Below the pieces are notes generated by a model, which ran no database searches, was not told the DNA's origin, and worked only from the letters and a program-made list of their open reading frames with translations. Positions 19,237-28,145 of a DNA stretch of 64,000 nucleotides are shown one piece after another. Source of the DNA: Paenibacillus sp. FSL R5-0517. Lineage in GTDB: Bacteria; Bacillota; Bacilli; Paenibacillales; Paenibacillaceae. The translations under genes and the position numbers were made by a program. How positions within the stretch are numbered: the first letter of the stretch is position 1; each line of letters starts with the position of its first letter. The stretch lies in assembly GCF_037974355.1 (NCBI RefSeq), contig NZ_CP150235.1, positions 3,286,001 to 3,350,000 on the forward strand, read 5' to 3'.

Positions 19237-21129
19237 ATGCATCAGGTGGAACAAATCAGATATACATTGAAACGAGGTGTCCCTTTGTTCACCAACTTTG
19301 GCCTGAATGAAGTCAGGTTGACAAAAGGAGATTTTGCACATCGGCAGCAGCTTGTGCAAACCTATTTGATGTCATTTCGTATCGAACGACTTATGCACAC
19401 GTTCAGAATCAATGCAGGAAAACCATCGTGTGCAGAGCCTCTGAGTGGATGGGAAGCCGAAGATTGCGGCCTAAGAGGACATTTTACAGGACATTATCTC
19501 TCGGCATGTGCCAAATTGGCTTTTGCCAATCAGCATCGGGAACTGACATCGAAGGCCAACGAGATAGTTGATATCCTGGAATCCTGTGCACGTCCGAACG
19601 GATACTTAAGCGCCTTCGAGGAGGATCAGCTTGACCAGTTGGAAAGCGAGCATAGTCCAAAGGTCTGGGCACCGTACTATACCCTTCACAAAATAATGCA
19701 AGGACTTATCGACTGTCATATATATCTGGGGAATATGAAGGCTTTGCAGCTTGGAGTGAATATGGCCCATTATATATCCGGACGGTTTGCACAGCTCTCT
19801 TTTTGGCAAATTGATGGCATTCTCCGCTGCACAAGGCTGAATCCGGCGAATGAGTTCGGAGGAATGGGAGATGCCCTTTACTCACTCCATGAACTTACCG
19901 GAGATGTGAAAATACTGGAGCTTGCACATCTGTTCGACAGAGACTATTTTATAGATCCGCTTGTTAATGGTCAGGATATGCTTGCAGATTTGCACGCCAA
20001 CACCCATCTTCCCATGATCATAGCAGCAATGCACCGTCATGAGATCACTGGCGAGAGCCAATACAGAGAGGCAGCAATACATTTCTACAAATTTTTGAAA
20101 GGAAGAACATTTGCCAATGGCAATAACAGTTCAAAGGCTTTCGCTCCTGTCCAAGGCGGAGTTTCCGAGAAATCGGAACATTGGGGCCATTTCGGAAGAT
20201 TGGAAGATGCACTGACAGGTGGAGAGAGTGAGAGCTGTTGTGCACACAACACCGAACGCATACTGGAGCGATTGCATTCATGGTCCGATGGAGTTGAATA
20301 TCTGGAACATATGGAATTACTTAAATATAATGCCATATTGAATAGTGCCAGCAGTCAGACAGGGCTGTCTCAATACCACCAGCCAATGGGAAGCGGTGTA
20401 ACCAAAAATTTCAGCAGTGCCTATGATTCCTTCTGGTGCTGTACGGGTTCCGGTATCGAGGCGATGAGCGAGCTGCAGAAAAACATCTGGTTCAGAAGCG
20501 GAAACAGATTGCTGTTAAATGCATTCATCTCGTCAACCGTAGAGTGGAGCGAGCACACCCGCATTGAGCAGTGCAGCAAATATCCCGATACGCTTGTGTC
20601 TACCCTGGTGATCAAGACGGTAAGACCCGTGATATTGGCATTGTACCTGAAAGAGAAGTCTGTCGCAGCGGTGAAAATCAACGCCAGTGCCCCAGATGTG
20701 CAACATAAGAATGGTTACATCGTCATTGAGCGAGAATTTCATGATCGGGATATCATCGAGATTGAGATTGATGCCAAGCTGCATCTGGTTCCACTGCAAG
20801 GTTCGGATAGCAAAGCCGCGATGATGTATGGTAACATTTTGCTGGCACAGCTGGGGGACTACAGAAGAGTGAAGGGAATGACGGCAGGCAATCTGCATGA
20901 GAAGATCGTCAGACTTCCCGGGGAGGAACTGGCATTCGTTGCAGAAAGTGAGCAAGGAGAACTCCTGAACTTCATTCCACTGTTTCGGGTGGAAGAAACA
21001 AGGTACAGCGTTTACCTGGATCTGGGGAATGACGCTTCTCCTGCTCGACCATTCTCTGTGGCCGAGACGGGGAGCGCAGCTTATGAGTACGAGACAACCA
21101 GCAACCATGAAGACGCATTTAATTCCTAA
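19237..21129 (+). CDS. GH127-type beta-L-arabinofuranosidase-like enzyme (DUF1680)
   Basis: Cytoplasmic glycosidase of the GH127/DUF1680 group; no signal peptide. ATG 19237 has TGAGGTG 9 bp upstream; a GTG at 19225 lies on that binding site and is rejected. Of ~630 residues, an (alpha/alpha)6 barrel fills the first ~430. Family enzymes carry a Zn site of one Glu and three Cys, with one Cys acting as nucleophile. The corresponding residues here are Glu332, Cys334, Cys401 and Cys402 (ESC and WCC motifs), in the same order and near-identical spacing to the Bifidobacterium enzyme. Expected activity is release of L-arabinofuranose from imported oligosaccharides; a related specificity is possible. 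Confidence 0.82.
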   Translation: MHQVEQIRYTLKRGVPLFTNFGLNEVRLTKGDFAHRQQLVQTYLMSFRIERLMHTFRINAGKPSCAEPLSGWEAEDCGLRGHFTGHYLSACAKLAFANQHRELTSKANEIVDILESCARPNGYLSAFEEDQLDQLESEHSPKVWAPYYTLHKIMQGLIDCHIYLGNMKALQLGVNMAHYISGRFAQLSFWQIDGILRCTRLNPANEFGGMGDALYSLHELTGDVKILELAHLFDRDYFIDPLVNGQDMLADLHANTHLPMIIAAMHRHEITGESQYREAAIHFYKFLKGRTFANGNNSSKAFAPVQGGVSEKSEHWGHFGRLEDALTGGESESCCAHNTERILERLHSWSDGVEYLEHMELLKYNAILNSASSQTGLSQYHQPMGSGVTKNFSSAYDSFWCCTGSGIEAMSELQKNIWFRSGNRLLLNAFISSTVEWSEHTRIEQCSKYPDTLVSTLVIKTVRPVILALYLKEKSVAAVKINASAPDVQHKNGYIVIEREFHDRDIIEIEIDAKLHLVPLQGSDSKAAMMYGNILLAQLGDYRRVKGMTAGNLHEKIVRLPGEELAFVAESEQGELLNFIPLFRVEETRYSVYLDLGNDASPARPFSVAETGSAAYEYETTSNHEDAFNS

Positions 21130-21180
21130 AGAGGCATGTCGTACAGAGAGAAAAATGATGATTTTGTTGCCTATATTGGC

Positions 21181-21237
21181 ACAAAAAAACGTTCCCAATT
21201 CGCAGTTAGCAGATGCGAGCCGGGAACGTTTTTTTGT
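21181..21237. terminator. Bidirectional terminator between GH127 and GH8 genes
   Basis: AAAAAAACGTTCCC and GGGAACGTTTTTTT form a perfect stem with A and T runs on both sides, so it can end transcription from the GH127 operon (+) and from the GH8 gene (-). The rest of the 299-bp gap 21130-21428 shows no gene. Confidence 0.88.
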
Positions 21238-21428
21238 GTGATAAGTCTCATGAGAGGATCTACATATCATTGCATCAGCTTGGGACGATGCAAATGCTCA
21301 GATTTATCTTAGAATTCTTTGCAGCGCCAGAAGATCCGCTTTCCGAGGGCGATGGTCGCTGAATTTAGCCTGGCCTCAACCATTGTTCAACGTCCGCAGG
21401 ACAGGTGCAATGGCACGGACACATCCGC

Positions 21429-22571
21429 TTAGTACATGCGATATCTTCCGCTTAGAGCCAGCATGCTGAAAAAATACAGGCAATTGTCGTAATAACGCCG
21501 TTCTCCCTGACGCAGAGGCGTGTTCCAAAATTTGCGAACAAATGAGGCAGCATGCGGACCATCTGCAGCCAGTGAAGCCATGGCATTGGTAGCCAGCAAA
21601 CCAACAGGATGCAGTGAAGGTTCGTCAAAAGGCTCACCCTCAATGGTATAACGACGATAATCAGACATTTCAATATCACTAAAGAAGGACTGAATCCGAT
21701 TGGATTGTTCGATCTGCCATGGATCCTTGCGGAACCATTCCCAGTCCAGCGCAATATTGGCAGCAGTACGATAGGCATCACTGTAAAAATGCCTGAAATC
21801 CCCATGTGGCTGTATTGGGGCAGGAGAGCCGTCAAAGTTCGCATATTCTGGTGAAAGTCCGGTGACGGGATGGCAGGCTGTATGCAGGTAAGACCGACTA
21901 GAGGTCGCCGCTTCTTTCCAAAAAGCCTGATCTTCTTCATCCGCATATTTCGCGAATAGTTCATAAAAATGAGGCAGATGGTAGGACGGATCGCTAAACG
22001 GTGTTTCCGGAATGAATTTGATCAGTTTTGTTTCCGGGTCCCACATGGGGTCACCTTCGCCGTTTTCACCTTGATGTATACAGGCACGAAGGATCTTGCG
22101 GGCTTGTGCCTTGTAATCATAAGGTTCAGTACCATCCCCCCAGCGGTTGGAGGCGAAAAACAGCGCCATGGCAAAAAACTCCTCGCCATCAGGAGCAGGC
22201 CCTTGCGAGAGTCGGGTACCGTCAGGCTTGCAATGCCAAGCGAAGTAATCTTTGTATCGACCCTCGGTATGCTGCATGAACGTGTGGGAGAAATTCCAGA
22301 GTCGATCAAATTCGTCCTTCTTGTCCATCTGAACAGCCATCATCATGCCATAGGACATGCCCTCAGATCGAACATCGAGATTACCGGTATCTAGCAAATA
22401 TCCCTTGTCCTCACCCATGGGGTAATATATTCGAGTATTTTCATCGCCATAAAACAGCGCGTTCCATGTTTCATCCAATCTGGTCGTAATCTCATTCTGA
22501 TCGTAGCCTAACTTCGAAAACAGATTCGTATACGTACCCGTATCCAACGCGCCTTGACCTGTGATATTCAT
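21429..22571 (-). CDS. GH8 reducing-end xylose-releasing exo-oligoxylanase (Rex)
   Basis: Hydrolyses short xylo-oligosaccharides from the reducing end, releasing xylose (EC 3.2.1.156 type). The 380 residues lack a signal peptide, so it acts in the cytoplasm. The catalytic acid is Glu70 in RSEGMSYG and the base Asp265 in FYSDAYRT. His321 (LHPVG) occupies the position of the histidine that blocks the +2 side in the Bacillus halodurans Rex enzyme; numbering is offset by at most two. Start ATG has AAGGAGGAAACGC upstream on the minus strand. It is the only catabolic gene here on the minus strand and is divergent from the esterase/xylanase operon. Confidence 0.9.
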   Translation of the reverse strand: MNITGQGALDTGTYTNLFSKLGYDQNEITTRLDETWNALFYGDENTRIYYPMGEDKGYLLDTGNLDVRSEGMSYGMMMAVQMDKKDEFDRLWNFSHTFMQHTEGRYKDYFAWHCKPDGTRLSQGPAPDGEEFFAMALFFASNRWGDGTEPYDYKAQARKILRACIHQGENGEGDPMWDPETKLIKFIPETPFSDPSYHLPHFYELFAKYADEEDQAFWKEAATSSRSYLHTACHPVTGLSPEYANFDGSPAPIQPHGDFRHFYSDAYRTAANIALDWEWFRKDPWQIEQSNRIQSFFSDIEMSDYRRYTIEGEPFDEPSLHPVGLLATNAMASLAADGPHAASFVRKFWNTPLRQGERRYYDNCLYFFSMLALSGRYRMY

Positions 22572-22629
22572 GCGTTTCCTCCTTCATCAATGCGGTTTTT
22601 CAAAATTATAACATGGAAGTAGTATACAA

Positions 22630-22658
22630 ATTAAAGCGTTTACATGAAAAATTATAGG
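22630..22658 (-). promoter_or_regulatory. GH8 promoter region: cre-like site plus CCTATA element
   Basis: On the plus strand ATTAAAGCGTTTACA (22630-22644) is a cre-like site with one mismatch. Overlapping it, CATGAAAAATTATAGG (22643-22658) is, read on the minus strand, a copy of the CCTATA-N-TTT-N-TCA-N-G element found in front of two other operons. A TATACT hexamer just downstream on the minus strand (22621-22626) could be the -10 box. Confidence 0.5.
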
Positions 22659-22712
22659 TGTTCTGATCCGCATGTTATTGTACTTAACTTAAAATGATAT
22701 AGTGGTTGAAAT

Positions 22713-22757
22713 CCTATACTTTGTCAGGTTGTTGTAAAATTATGTAAGCGATACACT
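22713..22757 (+). promoter_or_regulatory. Promoter with CCTATA element, esterase/xylanase operon
   Basis: CCTATACTTTGTCAGG (22713-22728) directly abuts a possible -35 TTGTTG (22729-22734), with a 17-bp spacer to TACACT (22752-22757). The spacer contains ATGTAAGCGATACA, a compact cre-like palindrome. The same arrangement occurs at 26703-26747. The gap 22572-22862 also holds the divergent GH8 promoter and no gene. Confidence 0.55.
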
Positions 22758-22862
22758 TTGGGAGAAGGATCACACCTGATCTAATCATAATACAAGCTGT
22801 GGTCCTTTAAATTTGGTTTGAGGGATGATCAGAATCTAGCCGAAAGGATGTGATGGTGATTT

Positions 22863-24146
22863 ATGCTCCGGGATTCAGAAGATGCAGGTGAAAACACGGA
22901 ATTCACTGCACCGCGTGATCCAGTGGGAGTGACAGCTTCGTCAGTCAAGCCCGCAATTGACTTTGAATCACAAGGATATCGTGACATGATTGGCCGGTCT
23001 CTTCTGAACAAAGGGATTAATGTCAGATTAAAACGAGCCATTGAGAAGGCAAAAAACGGCGAACCTGTTGTTATTGCTTATATTGGAGGCTCCATTACTC
23101 AAGGTGCTGGTGCAATACCTATTCATCTTCAAAGTTACGCTTATCGGTCGTATGAATCGTTCAAGTTTATGTTTGCGCTTTCAAAAGATAGTCCGATTCA
23201 TCTAATTAAAGCAGGCGTAGGTGGAACTCCTTCGGAATTGGGGATTGTACGTTATGATCGTGATGTGTTACGTGGAGGTACGGTTCAGCCGGATATTGTC
23301 ATAATCGAATTCGCAGTGAATGACGCAGATGATGAAACTCAAGGGAATTGTTACGAGAGTCTGGTGCTCAAAGTACTTGCTGCCGATAACAAGCCAGCAG
23401 TCATCTTGTTATTCAGTGTATTTGAAAATGACTGGAATCTGCAGGATCGTCTCGCCCCGGTTGGCTGGCATTATGATCTGCCAATGGTAAGTGTGAAAGA
23501 TGCTGTCGTAGATCAGTTCAACATGACAATAGATGAGGGCAACATTATTTCCAAAAAGCAATTTTTCCATGATATATATCATCCGACTAATACAGGGCAT
23601 CGGATTATGGCCGATTGTTTGGAACATTTGTTCGATGTGACGAATCATTCTGAATGGGATGAGCAAGATCATGATAATAAAAAAGCTCCGCTAATTGGAG
23701 ATGATTTTGTTCATGTGAAGCTGTTGGATCGGAAAAACGGCAATAACATTGCCCTTATCGATGAAGGTTCTTTTTGCAAAACGGACACGGATCTGCAGAT
23801 GGCTGAGGTGGATGCTCATGACTATGGTACACCCCAGTTCCCCAACAACTGGATGCGTCCGGGAGAGGGAAGAGGGTCTCAGAGCAGCTTCAACATAAGT
23901 TTGCAGTGCAAACGTCTCATTCTGATCTTTAAGGATTCGGGTAGCGACGAATTCGGAACTGCAGATATCAGGGTAGATGGGGTATTGGTCCGAAAAGTCG
24001 ATCCTCGTAAGATCAACTGGACCCATTGCCATGCATTACTTCTGCTTGACGAAGAACAAGTTAGGGAGCACTCCATCGAGATCGACATGGCAGAAGGTCA
24101 TGAACATAAATGCTTCACCATTCTGGGTTTTGGCTATGTGGATTAA
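22863..24146 (+). CDS. SGNH/GDSL-type esterase, probable carbohydrate acetyl esterase
   Basis: 427 residues, no signal peptide. An SGNH core lies at about residues 65-265: nucleophile Ser77 in YIGGSITQG, Asn153 in EFAVNDAD, Asp237 and His240 in DIYHPTNTGH. A C-terminal beta-sandwich of ~150 residues follows, of the kind that shapes substrate binding in carbohydrate esterases. First gene after the xylan-type promoter at 22713 and beside a CE1 esterase and GH11 xylanase, so removal of acetyl groups from xylo-oligosaccharides is the likely role. In-frame stops just upstream confirm the ATG. Confidence 0.82.
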   Translation: MLRDSEDAGENTEFTAPRDPVGVTASSVKPAIDFESQGYRDMIGRSLLNKGINVRLKRAIEKAKNGEPVVIAYIGGSITQGAGAIPIHLQSYAYRSYESFKFMFALSKDSPIHLIKAGVGGTPSELGIVRYDRDVLRGGTVQPDIVIIEFAVNDADDETQGNCYESLVLKVLAADNKPAVILLFSVFENDWNLQDRLAPVGWHYDLPMVSVKDAVVDQFNMTIDEGNIISKKQFFHDIYHPTNTGHRIMADCLEHLFDVTNHSEWDEQDHDNKKAPLIGDDFVHVKLLDRKNGNNIALIDEGSFCKTDTDLQMAEVDAHDYGTPQFPNNWMRPGEGRGSQSSFNISLQCKRLILIFKDSGSDEFGTADIRVDGVLVRKVDPRKINWTHCHALLLLDEEQVREHSIEIDMAEGHEHKCFTILGFGYVD

Positions 24147-24159
24147 TTAAGACGGATAG

Positions 24160-24960
<801 letters not shown>

Positions 24961-25033
24961 AATCTGCTGAAGATCATTCATATCGGATTGTAGTGTCAAC
25001 CAAATCTATTAAAATATCAGGAGGTATCATTTT

Positions 25034-25669
25034 ATGTTCAAATTCGGTAAAAAATTAATGACTGTTGTTCTTGCAGCTTCCATGAGTTTTGGTGTATTCG
25101 CAGCAACATCCAGTGCTGCAACAGATTATTGGCAAAATTGGACAGATGGTGGAGGAACGGTCAACGCCGTGAATGGATCTGGCGGGAATTACAGCGTGAA
25201 TTGGCAAAATACCGGGAACTTTGTTGTCGGGAAAGGGTGGACATATGGCACACCTAATCGGGTAGTCAATTACAATGCCGGTGTGTTCGCTCCTTCAGGT
25301 AATGGCTATCTCACCTTCTATGGATGGACTAGAAACGCTTTAATTGAATATTACGTAGTGGATAGCTGGGGAACGTATCGTCCGACCGGAACGTATAAGG
25401 GCACGGTGAACAGTGATGGTGGCACATATGACATCTATACAACGATGAGATACAATGCACCTTCCATTGATGGTACGCAGACTTTCCCTCAGTATTGGAG
25501 TGTTAGACAGTCCAAGAGACCGACTGGTGTCAATTCTACCATTACGTTCAGCAATCATGTGAATGCGTGGGCGAGCAAAGGGATGTACCTTGGAAATAGT
25601 TGGTCCTATCAGGTAATGGCTACAGAGGGTTATCAAAGCAGCGGAAGTGCAAACGTAACGGTTTGGTAA
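25034..25669 (+). CDS. xynA: Secreted GH11 endo-1,4-beta-xylanase
   Basis: Classic small family-11 xylanase of 211 residues: signal peptide (about 1-28), then the beta-jelly-roll starting [13 protein letters not shown], closely like Bacillus XynA. Nucleophile Glu105 ([12 protein letters not shown]) and acid/base Glu198 (ATEGYQSSG); the PSIDGTQTF thumb is intact. It cuts the xylan backbone outside the cell, giving the oligosaccharides imported by the nearby transporters. ATG follows AGGAGGTATCATTTT. No binding module is attached. Confidence 0.96.
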   Translation: MFKFGKKLMTVVLAASMSFGVFAATSSAATDYWQNWTDGGGTVNAVNGSGGNYSVNWQNTGNFVVGKGWTYGTPNRVVNYNAGVFAPSGNGYLTFYGWTRNALIEYYVVDSWGTYRPTGTYKGTVNSDGGTYDIYTTMRYNAPSIDGTQTFPQYWSVRQSKRPTGVNSTITFSNHVNAWASKGMYLGNSWSYQVMATEGYQSSGSANVTVW

Positions 25670-25719
25670 AAATGATGTAATGTAATTCAACGTCTGCACT
25701 TGCATTTGATTTCAATTTT

Positions 25720-25774
25720 CCGGAAGCGTTGAGGAACCGTTATTCAGCAGATTAACGGACCTCGACGTTGCCGG
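25720..25774 (+). other. Long intercistronic hairpin downstream of xynA
   Basis: CCGG, CGTTGAGG and CCGTT on the 5' side can pair with AACGG, CCTCGACG and CCGG on the 3' side, giving a long stem with one G-U pair and a small internal bulge. There is no T-run, so transcription probably continues into the SUMF1 gene. Such hairpins often protect the upstream message, which would favour xynA. Confidence 0.5.
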
Positions 25775-25803
25775 ATTCAAGCTTAGCAAAGGAGAATAAT
25801 TGA

Positions 25804-26643
25804 ATGAGGAAGCTAGTATGGTTAACCTTAATTGCCATGGTTGTTAGTCTGAGTGCTTGTTCAGCCGGTAATTCTCAATTAAACGATGACATGGTTTTCG
25901 TCGAAGGAGGGGCTTTCAAGAGCAGTAAGTCGAGTTTTACTAATAAAAATGAAACGCTGGACTCCTTTTATATTGGCAAATATGAAGTGACTCAAAAAGA
26001 ATGGATGGAAATTATGGGGGAAAACCCGTCTGGCTTTAAGGGAGATGATCTGCCCGTTGAAATGGTCAGCTGGTATGACGCAGTCGAATACTGTAATCAA
26101 AAAAGTATAAAAGAAAACCTGAAACCTTATTACAATATAGACAAGGACAATCTGGATACGAATAATCACAATGAAAACGACAATATCAAATGGAATGTAA
26201 CGATCAACGAAGGTGCCAACGGTTACCGTTTACCTACAGAAGCAGAATGGGAGTACGCTGCAAGCGGAGGCCAAAAGAGCTTAGATTACACATACAGCGG
26301 AAGTAATAATCCGGATGAAGTTGCTTGGTACTGGATAAATGCCGGCGAAAATATTCTGACAGGTGATTGGAGCTGGCCCGCTATTGAGAGTAATCGTAAC
26401 CAAACCAAAAAAGTCGGAACTCAGAAGGCGAATGAGTTAGGAATCTATGATATGTCTGGGAATGTGAGAGAATGGTGCTGGGAGTGGTACAGCGATCCGG
26501 AGGGACCCAAGCAAACTTGGCGAGTTGTGAAAGGCGGAGGCTGGATGGGCGGTGTCAATAACAATGAAATAGCATTCCGAGGCAAATTTGATGCAAATGG
26601 TTTTGGGCCTGATCAAGGATTCCGTATTGTGCGCGGAGAATAA
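25804..26643 (+). CDS. SUMF1/FGE-sulfatase-domain lipoprotein
   Basis: 279 residues with a lipoprotein signal (lipobox SLSAC, Cys20) and one SUMF1 domain: FVEGGAF start, YIGKYEVTQKEWMEIMG, RLPTEAEWEYAASGG, MSGNVREWCWEWY and the final GFRIVRGE. The two active-site cysteines of true formylglycine-generating enzymes, expected near the C-terminus, are absent, so sulfatase activation is unlikely. C-type-lectin-like SUMF1 folds can bind ligands; role here unknown. It follows xynA by 134 bp across a hairpin and may be cotranscribed. Confidence 0.8.
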   Translation: MRKLVWLTLIAMVVSLSACSAGNSQLNDDMVFVEGGAFKSSKSSFTNKNETLDSFYIGKYEVTQKEWMEIMGENPSGFKGDDLPVEMVSWYDAVEYCNQKSIKENLKPYYNIDKDNLDTNNHNENDNIKWNVTINEGANGYRLPTEAEWEYAASGGQKSLDYTYSGSNNPDEVAWYWINAGENILTGDWSWPAIESNRNQTKKVGTQKANELGIYDMSGNVREWCWEWYSDPEGPKQTWRVVKGGGWMGGVNNNEIAFRGKFDANGFGPDQGFRIVRGE

Positions 26644-26680
26644 ATTCTCTTGCCTGTTAGTGGACTACTTCTGAGCTCGA

Positions 26681-26747
26681 CCTATAATTTATCGGGTGAA
26701 AACCTATAGTTTATCAGGTTGTTGCACAAAAATGTAAGCGTTACACT
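26681..26747 (+). promoter_or_regulatory. Two-component operon promoter with 22-bp-period direct repeats
   Basis: CCTATAATTTATCGGG (26681-26696) and CCTATAGTTTATCAGG (26703-26718) match at 14 of 16 positions and start exactly 22 bp apart, two helical turns, as expected for an AraC-type dimer. The second copy abuts TTGTTG (26719-26724), then a 17-bp spacer containing ATGTAAGCGTTACA, then TACACT (26742-26747). A TATAAT at 26773-26778 is an alternative -10. The gap 26644-27025 contains no credible gene. Confidence 0.6.
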
Positions 26748-27025
26748 TGTATTGTCATTCCCGGCGCTTCGTTATAATCGGAGCGTTCTTATAATACGAC
26801 TGATAGATACAATTCTAAGTTATCGATTAATGATGATTAGACTGGTAAAATATTGTTTCTTATACAATTGCATACATCTTCAGATCCTGAAATTCTCCAA
26901 GTTGTGCGAGCAGACAACAATCCTGCTGTTGTTCTGCTGTTTAGCGTTTTCGGAACAAATTGAATCTACCCATAGATATAGATAAAATACATGCAGCTGA
27001 TCATGGACAAAAGAGAGGTGAGCTA

Positions 27026-28141
27026 ATGTACAAGGTCATTGTCGCGGATGATGAGCCGTTTATGCTAGAAGGATGGAGAACGATGATCGACTGGCGAGCT
27101 TGTGGATATGAACTCTGTGGGACGGCAACCGATGGGGAGGAAGCACTTGCTTTGTTCAACTCGGTTGAACCGGATCTTGTCGTTACTGATATTCAAATGC
27201 CTGTTATGGATGGTCTCGGTCTGATTCACACCTTGCGAGAAGATCTCGCTTATACCTCCAAAATCGTTATCGTTACAGGATACTCCGATTTTAATTATGC
27301 CAAGCAAGCCATACGGTATCAGGTCGATCAGTATGTGCTTAAACCTCTTGTTCCCGAGGAAATTCATCAAATCCTTATGGAAATGATAGAACCTCTGGAC
27401 AAACGTAGAAATGAACGACAACAGCAGAATGGAATTATGGTTACAGATGAAGCCTATGAAAATCATCTTCATGAATATCAAATAAGCGAAGAATATAATT
27501 TAGAGCAAATGATGAACATCTCCAAAGAGATCTTGGCGTTGATTGAAGCAGGAAACACGTATTCCATCGATGATGCAGTGAGGGCATTGCTAAAGAAAAG
27601 TGAGAAAGCAGAAGTTTCATTGGAGTGGATACATCATGTCATCCGATATATCCATGGGGAGTTGCTACGGAAATATGGAAAGAGAGAGGTTTGCAGAGAA
27701 ATCCTATGTGAAAAAGAATGGCACGAGGCTGCGAGTTGGACTTCTGGCACATTGCAAGACCTGTGTGTTCGACTGTCCGCGCAACTTTCCCAGTCTGAAT
27801 CGAAGCAAAAATCGGGTACAGGAGGGCTTGTTGCAGAAGCGCTGAATGAATTGAAACAACACTATCGAAGTAAAATTAAATTACAAGATGTAGCTAATCG
27901 TATTCACGTGAATTCTGCCTATCTGGGTCAACAGTTCAAGCGGGAGATGGGAGTCAGTTTCAGTGACTATGTGCACCAGCTTCGTGTTGAGGAGGCCCGT
28001 AAACTCCTGCGACGTACCAATATGAAGATTACTGACATTGCATTCAGTCTGGGATATCATGATGCTGAATATTTCACCCAAAAATTCAGAGCACATACAG
28101 GGGAGCTTCCATCCGTCTACAAAAACAAAAATCAAGGGTGA
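27026..28141 (+). CDS. YesN-type response regulator, receiver plus AraC HTH (first of two)
   Basis: 371 residues. Receiver with phospho-acceptor Asp55 (VVTDIQMPVMDG) and acidic pocket ADDE at 8-10; C-terminal ~100 residues are two AraC helix-turn-helix motifs (LQDVANRIHVNSAYLGQQF, ITDIAFSLGYHDAEYF). ATG 27026 follows AAGAGAGGTGAGC; a longer frame from 26960 has no ribosome site. First gene after the direct-repeat promoter; its shorter linker distinguishes it from the third gene of the operon. Confidence 0.92.
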   Translation: MYKVIVADDEPFMLEGWRTMIDWRACGYELCGTATDGEEALALFNSVEPDLVVTDIQMPVMDGLGLIHTLREDLAYTSKIVIVTGYSDFNYAKQAIRYQVDQYVLKPLVPEEIHQILMEMIEPLDKRRNERQQQNGIMVTDEAYENHLHEYQISEEYNLEQMMNISKEILALIEAGNTYSIDDAVRALLKKSEKAEVSLEWIHHVIRYIHGELLRKYGKREVCREILCEKEWHEAASWTSGTLQDLCVRLSAQLSQSESKQKSGTGGLVAEALNELKQHYRSKIKLQDVANRIHVNSAYLGQQFKREMGVSFSDYVHQLRVEEARKLLRRTNMKITDIAFSLGYHDAEYFTQKFRAHTGELPSVYKNKNQG

Positions 28142-28145
28142 TCAT

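Noticed and set aside
20533..21270. 245-codon open frame on the minus strand
   Set aside because: Antisense to the GH127 gene and runs through the bidirectional terminator; composition is not protein-like.
22743..22755. TGTAAGCGATACA as an ordinary cre site (also 26733-26745)
   Set aside because: It is one base shorter than the cre palindrome and has two mismatches to the consensus, so it is reported as cre-like only.
25804..26643. Active formylglycine-generating enzyme (sulfatase activator)
   Set aside because: The C-terminal active-site cysteines are missing and no sulfatase gene is in the window.
26719..26985. 88-codon frame ahead of the first response regulator
   Set aside because: Begins inside the promoter spacer and has no ribosome site; coding would conflict with the direct-repeat promoter.
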